A stretch of DNA of 64,000 bases from NCBI RefSeq assembly GCF_021026375.1, contig NZ_JAJNDB010000006.1, positions 434,001 through 498,000 of the forward strand, in the 5' to 3' direction. The stretch comes from Actinomycetospora endophytica. GTDB taxonomy: Bacteria > Actinomycetota > Actinomycetes > Mycobacteriales > Pseudonocardiaceae. Below, piece after piece: positions 35,005-43,187 of this stretch. The notes below the pieces were generated by a model, which was not told the DNA's origin, made no database searches, and was given only the letters and a program-made list of their open reading frames with translations. A program made the translations under genes and the position numbers. Positions within the stretch are counted from its first letter, which is position 1. Each line of letters opens with the position of its first letter.

Positions 35005-35802
35005 TCAGTGGCCGACGACGTGGGACGCGAAGTCCGGCGTGCGCTTCTCGGCGAACGCCGTGGCGCCCTCGAGCCCCTCGGGTGAGGCGGTGAACAGGTC
35101 GAGAGCGGACATCGCCAGGTTGCTCAGGCCGGCCTGGTGGTCGGTGTCGGCGTTGAACGACTGCTTGAGGAAGCGGATCGCGGTCGGGCTCTTCTGCCCG
35201 ATCTCCGCGGCCCACGCCTTGGCCTCGGTGAGCAGCTCGGCGGCGGGCACGACCGCGTTGACCAGGCCCCAGCGTTCGGCGGTCCCGGCGTCGTAGAGCC
35301 GGCAGAGGTACCACATCTCGCGGGCCCGCTTCTCGCCGACGACGCGGGCGAGGAAGGCCGAGCCGAACCCGGCGTCGAACGACCCGACCTTGGGGCCGGC
35401 CTGGCCGAAGCGGGCGTTCTCGGACGCGATCGACAGGTCGCAGAGCACGTGCAGGACGTGGCCGCCGCCGACCGCCACGCCGTTGACCGCGGCGATCACG
35501 GGCTTGGGGATGTCGCGGATGAGCTTGTGCAGGTTGCCGATCTCGAACATGCCGCTCTCGGTCGGCCCGTAGTCGCCGGTCTCGGCGCGCTGCTTGACGT
35601 CCCCGCCGGTGCAGAACGCCTTCTCGCCCGCACCGGTGAGCACCACGGCCTGCACCGAACGGTCGGCCCAGGCGGTGCGGAAGGCGCGGATCAGCTCCTC
35701 GACGGTCCGTCCCCGGAAGGCGTTGTAGCGCTCCGGGCGCTCGATGGTGATGACCGCGGTGCTGCCCTCGACCTCGTAGGACACGTCCTCGTAGTCGCTC
35801 AT
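35005..35802 (-). CDS. badI: Enoyl-CoA hydratase family, 2-ketocyclohexanecarboxyl-CoA hydrolase-like (BadI)
   Basis: The 265-residue crotonase-fold protein has ERPERYNAFRGRTVEELI near 20-38, KAFCTGGDVKQR near 64, GVAVGGGHVLHVLCDLSIAS near 107-126, GPKVGSFDAGFGSAFLARVV near 135-154 and AREMWYLCRLYDAG. These blocks follow R. palustris BadI, the naphthoyl-synthase relative that opens the ring of 2-ketocyclohexanecarboxyl-CoA to pimelyl-CoA. It is the first gene of the cluster and is divergent from a TetR gene across 144 bp holding two overlapping inverted repeats. Confidence 0.87.
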   Translation of the reverse strand: MSDYEDVSYEVEGSTAVITIERPERYNAFRGRTVEELIRAFRTAWADRSVQAVVLTGAGEKAFCTGGDVKQRAETGDYGPTESGMFEIGNLHKLIRDIPKPVIAAVNGVAVGGGHVLHVLCDLSIASENARFGQAGPKVGSFDAGFGSAFLARVVGEKRAREMWYLCRLYDAGTAERWGLVNAVVPAAELLTEAKAWAAEIGQKSPTAIRFLKQSFNADTDHQAGLSNLAMSALDLFTASPEGLEGATAFAEKRTPDFASHVVGH

Positions 35803-35854
35803 GGTGGAAAGAACCTCCAGCTCGGATCGCTGTCGTTGACGACGGTGACAAACT

Positions 35855-35880
35855 TTGACTCTCAGGTCAAGTTATGACCT
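35855..35880. promoter_or_regulatory. Overlapping inverted repeats, candidate TetR operator
   Basis: TTGAC-TCTCAG-GTCAA (35855-35870) and AGGTCA-AGTTA-TGACCT (35864-35880) share their central half site, in the space between the BadI-like and TetR genes. Both have perfect arms. The region is AT-richer than its surroundings and could also hold promoter elements for both directions. Confidence 0.6.
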
Positions 35881-35946
35881 TGAAGTAGTTTCTCGTACCC
35901 TGGGTCAGAGACAGGTGCCCTAGCCTGGGCGGCGAGGAGGTGCGGC

Positions 35947-36612
35947 GTGGCGACGACACGAGTGGACGAGGCGGCGGACGAGGCCCCGGTGAGCCGGGTG
36001 CAGCGCAAGCGGGACCGCCGCATCCAGGAGATCCTCACGACCGCGGCCGAGCTGTTCGGCGAGCGCGGCTACGACGCCGTCAGCCTCGAGGACGTGGCCG
36101 AGCGGCTCGACGTCACCAAGGGATCGCTCTACTACTACTTCCCGAGCAAGGACCAGCTGGGGATCTCGGCCGTCGAGACGCTCGGGAACCGGTGGACGGC
36201 GCGTCTGGAGGAGCTGCTGGCCGGCCTGGACGGCCCGGTGCACGACCGGCTGCGGGGCCTGATCGGCGAGCACATCAGCATCGCCGTCCGCGACTACCCC
36301 GCGGGGCTGCGGATGTTCCTGGTCCCGCAGGACTGGCCGGAGCAGCAGCGCGCGGTGATCAAGGAGCTACGCCAGCGCCACGACCGGCTCTTCCGCGAGC
36401 TCATCGACGAGGGCGTCGCCGCCGGCGACTTCACGGTGACCGGGGTCGACGCCGCGCTGCGGTGCATGCACGCGTCGATGAGCCAGTCGGCCGTGTGGTT
36501 CGCGGGCCTCGAGGGTCAGCGCCTGGAGCGGGCGATCGCCGAGCTCACCGACACCCTGATGATGCTGGTCGGCGTGATGCCCGGCGCCGGAACGGCGCCG
36601 GACCAAGCCTGA
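35947..36612 (+). CDS. TetR family regulator of the cyclohexanecarboxylate-type cluster
   Basis: The 221-residue protein has a TetR helix-turn-helix: RRIQEILTTAAELFGERGYD, then VSLEDVAERLDVTKGSLYYY with FPSKDQL (residues about 30-70). Its C-terminal ligand domain resembles those of acyl-CoA-responsive regulators in size only. It starts at a GTG with GAGGAGG six bases upstream. It is divergent from the BadI-first operon, so it is the likely repressor, released by a CoA ester of the pathway. The stop lies four bases from the convergent dxs stop. Confidence 0.9.
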   Translation: MATTRVDEAADEAPVSRVQRKRDRRIQEILTTAAELFGERGYDAVSLEDVAERLDVTKGSLYYYFPSKDQLGISAVETLGNRWTARLEELLAGLDGPVHDRLRGLIGEHISIAVRDYPAGLRMFLVPQDWPEQQRAVIKELRQRHDRLFRELIDEGVAAGDFTVTGVDAALRCMHASMSQSAVWFAGLEGQRLERAIAELTDTLMMLVGVMPGAGTAPDQA

Positions 36613-36616
36613 GCCG

Positions 36617-38641
36617 TCAGCGGCCCCCGTCGCCCGCGACCCGCGGCAGCGACGGGATGGCCGCGACCGACTCGCCGGACCGGCCGGAGACCCACTCGGT
36701 GATCCGGCGGGCCACGTCCTGGTCGGTGAGACCCGCCGCGGTGAGGATCGCGCCGCGGCTGTCGTGGTTCAGGAACCGCTGGTCGAGCGCGATGCGCCGC
36801 ACCGGGACGTCGATGCCGGCCTCGACGAGGTGGTCGGCCAGCGCGGCCCCGAACCCGCCGTGGCGCCCGCCGTCCTCGACGGTGACGACCAGCCGGTGCG
36901 CGGCCGCGAGCTCGTCGAGGACCTCCGGCACCGGCTGCAGCCAGCGCGGGTCGACCACCGTGACCCCGATGCCCTGCGCGGTGAGCCGGTCGGCGGCCTC
37001 GACGCCGAGCTGGCCGAACGCACCGACGGCGACGAGCAGCACGTCGGGGATGTCCGGCGTCTCGGGCTCGTCGAGGCGCTCGACGGCGGTGGGTCGCGGG
37101 GCGGCGCGGGAGAGCCGGCCCGGCTCGGCGAGCACGTCCACCGCGCCCGGACCGCCGGTCGCGCTCACCCGGCCCGGCCCCAGCCGGCGCAGCGCGGGCA
37201 CCTCACCGGGCACGGCGCCCTTGGACCAGCGCAGGGCGGTCGGCCCGTCGGAGATCCCGACCGCCTCCCGCAGCTCCTCGCGCAGGGTGACCGCGTCGCG
37301 CGGGGCCGCGACCCGCAGGCCGGGGACGATGCCCATGACCGAGAGGTCCCACATGCCGTTGTGGCTGGCGCCGTCGGATCCCGTCACACCGGCGCGGTCC
37401 AGCACCACCGTGACCGGCTCGCGGTGCAGCGCGACGTCCATCAGCAGCTGGTCGAACGCGCGGTTGAGGAACGTGGAGTAGACCGCGACCACCGGGTGCA
37501 TGCCGCCGTGCGCGAGGCCGGCCGCCGAGGTCATGGCGTGTGCCTCGGCGATCCCGACGTCGAACAGCCGCTCCGGGTAGGCCTCGCCGAACGCCGACAG
37601 GCCGGTCGGGCCCGGCATCGCGGCGGTGATCGCGACGACGTCCGGGCGCTCACCGCCGATCTCGAGCATCGACTCGGTGAACACCGCCGTCCACTCGCGC
37701 GGCTTCGGCCCGACCGGCAGCCCGGTGTCCGGGTCCAGCACGCCGACCGAGTGCATCTGCTCGGCCTGGTCCTGCTCGGCCGAGGGGAAGCCGCGTCCCT
37801 TGTAGGTGACGGCGTGCACGATCACCGGCGCGCCGAAGTCCCGGGCGGCCGTCAGCGCGGTCTCCAGCGCCTCGACGTCGTGCCCGTCGACCGGCCCGAC
37901 GTACTTGATGCCGAGGTCGGAGAACAGCGCCTGCGGGGTGAACGCGTCCTTCACCCCGGCCTTCGCGGCGTGCATCGCCGAGTACAGCGTCCCGCCGACG
38001 ACCGGCAGCTTCTGCAGCGCGCGCTTGCCCTGCTCGAGGACCTCCTCGTAGCGCGGCGCGAGCCGCAGCGACGACAGCCGCTCGGAGAGCCCGCCGGTGG
38101 TCGGGGCGTAGGAGCGGCCGTTGTCGTTGACGACGATGACCACGGGCCGGTCGGAGCCGGCGATGTTGTTCAGGGCCTCCCAGCACATGCCGCCGGTGAG
38201 GGCGCCGTCGCCGACGACCGCGACCACCGAGCGGTCCCGCCCGAGCAGCGCGTCGGCCTTGGCCAGCCCGTCGGCCCAGGACAGCGCGGTGGAGGCGTGC
38301 GAGTTCTCGACGTGGTCGTGCTCGCTCTCGGTGCGGCTCGGGTAGCCGGAGAGCCCGCCGCCCTGGCGCAGGCCGTCGAACGCGCCGGAGCGCCCCGTGA
38401 CGATCTTGTGGACGTAGCTCTGGTGGCCGGTGTCGAACACCAGCGCGTCGCGCGGGGAGTCGAAGACCCGGTGCAGCGCGAGCGTCAGCTCGACGACGCC
38501 GAGGTTGGGCCCGAGGTGTCCCCCGGTGCGGCACACCTTGTCCACCAGGAAACCGCGGATCTCCGCGGCCAGGGAGTCGACCTCACCGGCGGCGAGCGCC
38601 CGCAGGTCGGCCGGGGTGTGGACGCGCTGCAGCAGGCTCAC
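36617..38641 (-). CDS. dxs: 1-deoxy-D-xylulose-5-phosphate synthase
   Basis: The 674-residue thiamine-diphosphate enzyme condenses pyruvate and glyceraldehyde-3-phosphate, the first step of the MEP isoprenoid pathway. It has [20 protein letters not shown] near 45, [15 protein letters not shown] near 78, [19 protein letters not shown] near 150, [15 protein letters not shown] near 178, [14 protein letters not shown] near 283, [15 protein letters not shown] near 375 and [19 protein letters not shown] near 422. I use the GTG at 38641, which has GAGGAG just upstream and matches the usual SLLQRV start; an ATG five codons earlier is possible. It also lies here in the mycobacterial gene order. Confidence 0.96.
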   Translation of the reverse strand: MSLLQRVHTPADLRALAAGEVDSLAAEIRGFLVDKVCRTGGHLGPNLGVVELTLALHRVFDSPRDALVFDTGHQSYVHKIVTGRSGAFDGLRQGGGLSGYPSRTESEHDHVENSHASTALSWADGLAKADALLGRDRSVVAVVGDGALTGGMCWEALNNIAGSDRPVVIVVNDNGRSYAPTTGGLSERLSSLRLAPRYEEVLEQGKRALQKLPVVGGTLYSAMHAAKAGVKDAFTPQALFSDLGIKYVGPVDGHDVEALETALTAARDFGAPVIVHAVTYKGRGFPSAEQDQAEQMHSVGVLDPDTGLPVGPKPREWTAVFTESMLEIGGERPDVVAITAAMPGPTGLSAFGEAYPERLFDVGIAEAHAMTSAAGLAHGGMHPVVAVYSTFLNRAFDQLLMDVALHREPVTVVLDRAGVTGSDGASHNGMWDLSVMGIVPGLRVAAPRDAVTLREELREAVGISDGPTALRWSKGAVPGEVPALRRLGPGRVSATGGPGAVDVLAEPGRLSRAAPRPTAVERLDEPETPDIPDVLLVAVGAFGQLGVEAADRLTAQGIGVTVVDPRWLQPVPEVLDELAAAHRLVVTVEDGGRHGGFGAALADHLVEAGIDVPVRRIALDQRFLNHDSRGAILTAAGLTDQDVARRITEWVSGRSGESVAAIPSLPRVAGDGGR

Positions 38642-38774
38642 TGCTCCTCGCCTCATCTCTCACGGGTCCCGGATCGGCCCGGCGCGCGGGCCGCGGCCAG
38701 TCTACGGAGTACCCGGGGACCTGCAGGCCCGTTGCGCCCGCCGGTGACGAGTCAGACGATGACGAGGCGGGCGA

Positions 38775-39359
38775 CTACACGGTCCGGGGACGGCGGGCCA
38801 CGTAGACGACGGCGGGCGGGGCGTTCAGCCACACCGTGCGGCTGACCACCACCTCCTCGAAGTTGGCCTCCAGGTTGCGCTGCACCTGCTTGGCCGTCGG
38901 GAAGAAGCGGATCCAGGCGTGGGCGAGCTGGGTCACCGCGCCGCCGGGAGCCGCCAGCCGGGCGAGCAGCGGGAAGATCGAGCGCTCCTTCGGGGCGGTG
39001 GCGAGCCAGGGCAGCCCGGACACCGACAGGTCCGCGCGGACGCCCTCGGCCAACAGCTTCTCCACGGCCGCGTCGGCGTCGTCGCAGATCACCTCGACCT
39101 CCGGGTGACGCTCGCGCAGCACCGCGGCCATCCCCTCGTCGAACTCGATCGCGATGTGGCGGCCGCGGCCCTGCAGCCGGTTCTGGACCTCGTCGGTCAC
39201 CGAGCCGGTGCCCGCCCCGAGGTCGACGACGACCGGGTCGCCGGTCTCGGGCAGCGGGGCGATCGCCTGCCGGCACAGCGGCGGGAAGCTGGGGAAGAGC
39301 GCCGCGACGTGCAGCGGGTCGCGCAGGAAGGCACTGCTGAAGTGACGGATCTCGGTCAC
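38775..39359 (-). CDS. Class I SAM-dependent methyltransferase (phospholipid N-methyltransferase-like)
   Basis: The 194-residue protein has the SAM motif PVVVDLGAGTGSVTDEV at about 42-58, the acidic strand end HIAIEFDEGMAAVL near 68 and a LSVSGLPWLATAPKER segment near 111. The opening HFSSAFLRDPLHVAALFPS resembles PmtA-like phospholipid methyltransferases; the true substrate is unknown. The GTG start overlaps the M20 peptidase stop (GTGA). It is the last of four such coupled genes. Confidence 0.85.
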   Translation of the reverse strand: MTEIRHFSSAFLRDPLHVAALFPSFPPLCRQAIAPLPETGDPVVVDLGAGTGSVTDEVQNRLQGRGRHIAIEFDEGMAAVLRERHPEVEVICDDADAAVEKLLAEGVRADLSVSGLPWLATAPKERSIFPLLARLAAPGGAVTQLAHAWIRFFPTAKQVQRNLEANFEEVVVSRTVWLNAPPAVVYVARRPRTV

Positions 39360-40672
39360 CGGGACTCCTGGGGTCGAGGTGGGACGGCGAGGTGGTGGCC
39401 GGCGGCGACGACGGCGGCGAGCAGGGCACGGGCGACCTCGCCGACCATCGCGTCGTCGGGCGAGAACGCCGGGTGGTGCAGACCGGGCGCCGTGCCGGGC
39501 GCGGCGCCCGGATCGGCGGTGCCGACGAAGAGCATGGCGGACGGTAGGCCCGAGGGACCGTCGCCGTAGTGCGAGAAGTCGTCCGCGCCACAGGACCGGA
39601 ACAGGGTGTCGAGCGTGAGACCCGTCGCGTTCGGGGCCTGTTCACCCCGGCGTCGCCTGCCGAGGAACGCCGCGACGGCGGCCGCCAGCCCGTCGTCGTT
39701 CACGACGGCGGGCTCGTTGGGGATCACGTGCATCTCGCCGGTGCAGCCGTGGGCGGCCGCGGTGTGCTCGACGACGTCGCGGACCGCGGCGAGGATCTCG
39801 TCGCGGTCGGCGTCGAGGGCCCGCACGGTGCCGCGGGCGGTGGCCTCGGCCGGGACGACGTTCGGGGCGGTGCCCGCCGTCATCTGTCCGACGGTGACGA
39901 CGCCCGCCTCGAGCGGGTTCACCCGCCGGGACACCACCTGCTGGATCGACACGACGATCTGGGCGAGCGCGAGCACCGGGTCGCGGGTGCGGTGCGGGTA
40001 GCCGCCGTGCCCGGCGCGGCCGTGCACCACGATGTCGATCTCGTCGGCCGAGGCGTTCACCGGGCCCGGGCGGACCGAGACGATCCCCCGGGGCAGCTCG
40101 GGCTGGACGTGCACCCCGAGGACCGCGGCGGGGTCGTGCGCGCGGAACGCGGTGGCGGCGGCGACGTCGGCCGCGCCGCTCGGCGCCTTCTCCTCGCGGG
40201 GCTGGAAGACGGCCAGGAGCGGCGCGGGCAGCAGCGCGGGGTCGGTGGCGGCCACGGCGCGGGTCAGCGCCACCAGCGCGGCCACGTGGACGTCGTGGCC
40301 GCAGACGTGGGCCACGGGACCGGTGGCGGTGAAGGGGAGGCCGGTCTGTTCGACGACGGGCAGCGCGTCCAGCTCGGCGCGGACGGCGACGGCGGGTCCG
40401 GAGCCGCCGAGGCGCAGCATCCCGCCGGTGTCGGCGACCGGCTCGAGTCGGGAGCCGGCAGCACCCCCCGTCGCTCCGCTCGCCCCGAGCGCGTCCGCGA
40501 CCGCGTCCCGGGAGTCGGCCTCGTCACCGGAGAGCCGCGGCTCGCGGTGCAGGGCGTGCCGGAGCTCGATCGCCGCGGGGAGCTCGGCCTCCAGCGCGGC
40601 GGTCAGGGCCGCGGGGACCGGGGGCGCCGTCGCCACGGCCGGGGGTGTGGCGGGCGCCGTCGGGTCGGTCAC
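39356..40672 (-). CDS. M20 family amidohydrolase/carboxypeptidase
   Basis: The 438-residue M20D-type metalloenzyme has ELRHALHREPRLSGDE near 37, VAHVCGHDVHVAAL near 120 (metal-binding His and Cys-His pair), FQPREEKAPSGA near 156 with catalytic Glu, VHGRAGHGGYPHRT near 208 and GADDFSHYGDG near 370. Such enzymes cleave N-acyl amino acids or indole-amide-like compounds; the substrate cannot be read. The GTG start overlaps the preceding amidohydrolase stop. A long Ala/Pro/Val leader (PTAPATPPAVATAPPVP) precedes the catalytic fold. A GASGATG-encoding 21-bp repeat is embedded near residue 63. Confidence 0.88.
   Translation of the reverse strand: MTDPTAPATPPAVATAPPVPAALTAALEAELPAAIELRHALHREPRLSGDEADSRDAVADALGASGATGGAAGSRLEPVADTGGMLRLGGSGPAVAVRAELDALPVVEQTGLPFTATGPVAHVCGHDVHVAALVALTRAVAATDPALLPAPLLAVFQPREEKAPSGAADVAAATAFRAHDPAAVLGVHVQPELPRGIVSVRPGPVNASADEIDIVVHGRAGHGGYPHRTRDPVLALAQIVVSIQQVVSRRVNPLEAGVVTVGQMTAGTAPNVVPAEATARGTVRALDADRDEILAAVRDVVEHTAAAHGCTGEMHVIPNEPAVVNDDGLAAAVAAFLGRRRRGEQAPNATGLTLDTLFRSCGADDFSHYGDGPSGLPSAMLFVGTADPGAAPGTAPGLHHPAFSPDDAMVGEVARALLAAVVAAGHHLAVPPRPQESR
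40466..40486. repeat. Dispersed 21-bp repeat, copy 2 (inside M20 gene)
   Basis: Identical over 21 bp to the copy in the FAH gene at 3853-3873, and read in the same frame as Gly-Ala-Ser-Gly-Ala-Thr-Gly. Confidence 0.7.
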
Positions 40673-41871
40673 GCCGGCATCCGTGCGTAGACCCGGCGGG
40701 CGTTCTCGCGAGCGATCATGGTTGCCACCCGTTCGGCGTCGGCGGGAGAGATCTCGTCGGTCGCGCACGCCCGCTCGAGCAGGCCGCCGAGCGCGGCCCG
40801 GAACCGCAGCGCGCCCAGCAGGTGCAGCTCGGGCAGACCGTAGGCGTCCGAGGCGTAGAGCACCTTGGCAAAGGGCGCCAGCTCGAGCATCTCGGCGATC
40901 ACGTCGCGGGAGCGGGGGCCGACGTGGGGCACCGCGAGGCTGACGTCGACGTGCACGCACGAGAACACCTGCGCGAGCCACGCCGCCTGCCGGTGGTACG
41001 GGTAGGTGTGCAGCAGCATCAGCGGCACCCCGAGGGGCTCGACGAGGCGCGCGAGGCCGGTGAGCAGGGCGGGGTCGGCGCGGTGCAGGTCCTCGTCGAC
41101 GTCGCCGAACCCGGTGTGGACCTGCAGCGGCAGCCCGGTGTCCAGGCCGGTCCAGATGCCGTGGCGCAGCAGCACCGGGTCCCGCAGGGTGGCGCCCTCG
41201 GCCGCGCGGCGCGGCAGCCAGGCGTCCGCCGCGGCGGCCACTTCGGCGGGCTCGGGGCGCCGCGGGTCGACGTCGAGGCCCGCGCGGTAGGCCAGCACCG
41301 TCTTGCACGCGACGGCGAGCGGGCGGACCCCCGGGGCGGTGCGGCGCGCGACCTCGGCGACCACCGCGTCCCCGTAGCCGGCGGCGTCGACCCCGGCGTC
41401 GGCCACGTCCTGGGCCACCGCCTCGAGGCGCACCACCTCGCCGACCGGCACGCCCGCCGTGTCCCGCAGGTCGTCCAGCCCGAGCAGGCTCTCCGCGGCG
41501 AACCCGTGGTCGACCAGCAGCGACTCCGTCCCGGCGGCGCGCATCAGCGCCCGGGAGGCCGGGCCGGTCCCGATCTCGGCGCGGCGGGCCACGTAGTCGT
41601 CCGGGGCGGCGTGCGGCGGCAGCCCGAGCACCGGGGCGCACCAGCGCCGCACCGAGAAGCCGAGCGACGAGTCGAACGCCGAGGTCCCGGGCGCCGGCCC
41701 CGCGCCCTCGGTGAGCAGCGCCTCGAACCCCGGCCGGTCCAGGTCGGCGGCCACCACCGAGTGGCAGTGGTGGTCGACCAGCCCGACGCCGTCCAAAAAG
41801 CTCACCGGCCCGGCCGGGACGAGGCCGAGCGAGACCAGGCTCCCGCCGTCCGGGGGAGTCGGACAGCTCAC
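40669..41871 (-). CDS. TIM-barrel amidohydrolase (FluG N-terminal-like)
   Basis: The 400-residue protein has the metal motif VGLVDHHCHSVV at about 28-39, a later LQVHTGFGDVDEDLH near 247, LLHTYPYHRQAAWLA near 287, VHVDVSLAVPHVG near 305 and VLYASDAYGLPELHLLG near 334 with the catalytic Asp. The layout resembles amidohydrolase-2 proteins and the N-terminal half of FluG; the reaction is unknown. The GTG start overlaps the RNA methyltransferase stop and its own stop overlaps the M20 start, so three hydrolase-type genes are translated as a chain. Confidence 0.85.
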   Translation of the reverse strand: MSCPTPPDGGSLVSLGLVPAGPVSFLDGVGLVDHHCHSVVAADLDRPGFEALLTEGAGPAPGTSAFDSSLGFSVRRWCAPVLGLPPHAAPDDYVARRAEIGTGPASRALMRAAGTESLLVDHGFAAESLLGLDDLRDTAGVPVGEVVRLEAVAQDVADAGVDAAGYGDAVVAEVARRTAPGVRPLAVACKTVLAYRAGLDVDPRRPEPAEVAAAADAWLPRRAAEGATLRDPVLLRHGIWTGLDTGLPLQVHTGFGDVDEDLHRADPALLTGLARLVEPLGVPLMLLHTYPYHRQAAWLAQVFSCVHVDVSLAVPHVGPRSRDVIAEMLELAPFAKVLYASDAYGLPELHLLGALRFRAALGGLLERACATDEISPADAERVATMIARENARRVYARMPA

Positions 41872-43187
41872 CGGGCTTCCTGCGGGTCGGGCTCCCTCAC
41901 CAGCGTCGCGACGCACTCCACGTGGTGGGTCATCGGGAACGCGTCGAAGACCCGCAGGTCGTCGAGCCGGTAGCCGGTCTCGGCGAGCGCGGCGACGTCG
42001 CGGGCCAGCGCCGCCGGGTCGCAGGCGACGTGCACGATCCGCCGCGCCCCGAGGCCCCCGATGCGCCCGGCCAGCGTCCGCCCCAGGCCCTTGCGGGGCG
42101 GGTCGGCGACGATCACGTCCGGCGGCCGGCTGCCGCGGTCCCCCGTCGCTTCGCTCGCCCCGACCCGCACGAGCGAGTCCAGCACCTTCTCGACCCGTCC
42201 CCGGACGATCCGGCACGCCGGCAGGTCGGCGAGGTTGCGGCCGGCGGCACCGGTGGCGTCGGGGTCGGACTCCACGTTCACGACGAGCCCGTCGGGGCCG
42301 ACCCGCTCGGCGAGCGCCGCCGCGATCAGCCCGGCGCCGCCGTAGAGATCCCAGACCGTCTCGCCGGGCCGCAGGTCGCCGACCCCGTCCAGCGTCGCCG
42401 CGACCACCGCGTCCGCCGCGCCCGGGTGGACCTGCCAGAACGCCGGGGCGGGCAGCTCCCAGTCCCGGCCGGCGGCGTGCTCGTGCGCCGTCCCGGACCC
42501 GATCCCGGGGTGCCGCTCGCCCTCGAGGAGCTCGGCGGCGTGGGTCTCCCCCGCCCCGTCGTGCACCACCTCGATCTCGGCGGTCGGGGTCCAGTCCTGC
42601 GCGAGCACCGGGGCGAGGGCCCCCGGGACCGCGATCGGGCAGTCGCCGACCGGCAGCACCTCGTGGCTGCGGTGGGCCCGCAGCCCGGGGCGGCCGTCGT
42701 CGGTGACCGCCATCCGCATCCGCGTCCGCCAGCCCAGCGGGCCGCCCGGGAGCGCCTCGCAGGTGATCTCGCGGTCGATCCCGGCCAGGTGCGAGAGCTG
42801 CTCGGCGACGACGGCGGCCTTGAGGTCGCGCTGGGTGTCGTGGTCGGCGTGCTGGAAGTCGCAGCCGCCGCAGCCGCCCGGGCCGGCCCACGGGCACGCG
42901 GGCTCGACCCGGCCGGGGGCCTCCCGCAGCACCGTCACCGCGTCGGCCCGGCAGAACGACCCGCCGTTGTCCTCGGTGACCACCGCATGGACCCGCTCGC
43001 CGGGCAGCGCGTGCCGCACGAACACCACGCGGCCCTCGTGGCGGGCCACGCAGTGCCCGCCGTGGGCGACCGCGCCGACCTCGACGTCGAGCATCCGGTC
43101 GACCCAGGAGTCGGTGGCCCGTTCCGCCGCGGTCACCGGGCCACCGGCAGCGCCGACGACGCCCGCCGTACCCGCGTCATCGGACAT
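41868..43187 (-). CDS. TRAM-domain RNA m5U methyltransferase (RlmD/TrmA family)
   Basis: The 439-residue enzyme has an N-terminal TRAM domain (DVEVGAVAHGGHCVARHEGR), iron-sulfur cysteines in CPWAGPGGCGGCDFQH near 97-112, FWQVHPGAADAVV near 252, the SAM motif WDLYGGAGLIAAALAERVG near 278, DVIVADPPRKGLG near 357 and the catalytic Cys in VHVACDPAALARD near 386, ending with MTHHVECVATL. It methylates uridine-C5 in ribosomal or transfer RNA. It overlaps the APC permease stop by 11 bp and is coupled downstream by GTGA. A 21-bp repeat inserts GASEATG before the DPPRKG motif. Confidence 0.92.
   Translation of the reverse strand: MSDDAGTAGVVGAAGGPVTAAERATDSWVDRMLDVEVGAVAHGGHCVARHEGRVVFVRHALPGERVHAVVTEDNGGSFCRADAVTVLREAPGRVEPACPWAGPGGCGGCDFQHADHDTQRDLKAAVVAEQLSHLAGIDREITCEALPGGPLGWRTRMRMAVTDDGRPGLRAHRSHEVLPVGDCPIAVPGALAPVLAQDWTPTAEIEVVHDGAGETHAAELLEGERHPGIGSGTAHEHAAGRDWELPAPAFWQVHPGAADAVVAATLDGVGDLRPGETVWDLYGGAGLIAAALAERVGPDGLVVNVESDPDATGAAGRNLADLPACRIVRGRVEKVLDSLVRVGASEATGDRGSRPPDVIVADPPRKGLGRTLAGRIGGLGARRIVHVACDPAALARDVAALAETGYRLDDLRVFDAFPMTHHVECVATLVREPDPQEAR
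42141..42161. repeat. Dispersed 21-bp repeat, copy 3 (one mismatch, inside RNA methyltransferase gene)
   Basis: Differs from the other two copies by T for C at one position (CGCTTCGCTCG). It encodes Gly-Ala-Ser-Glu-Ala-Thr-Gly. Confidence 0.65.
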
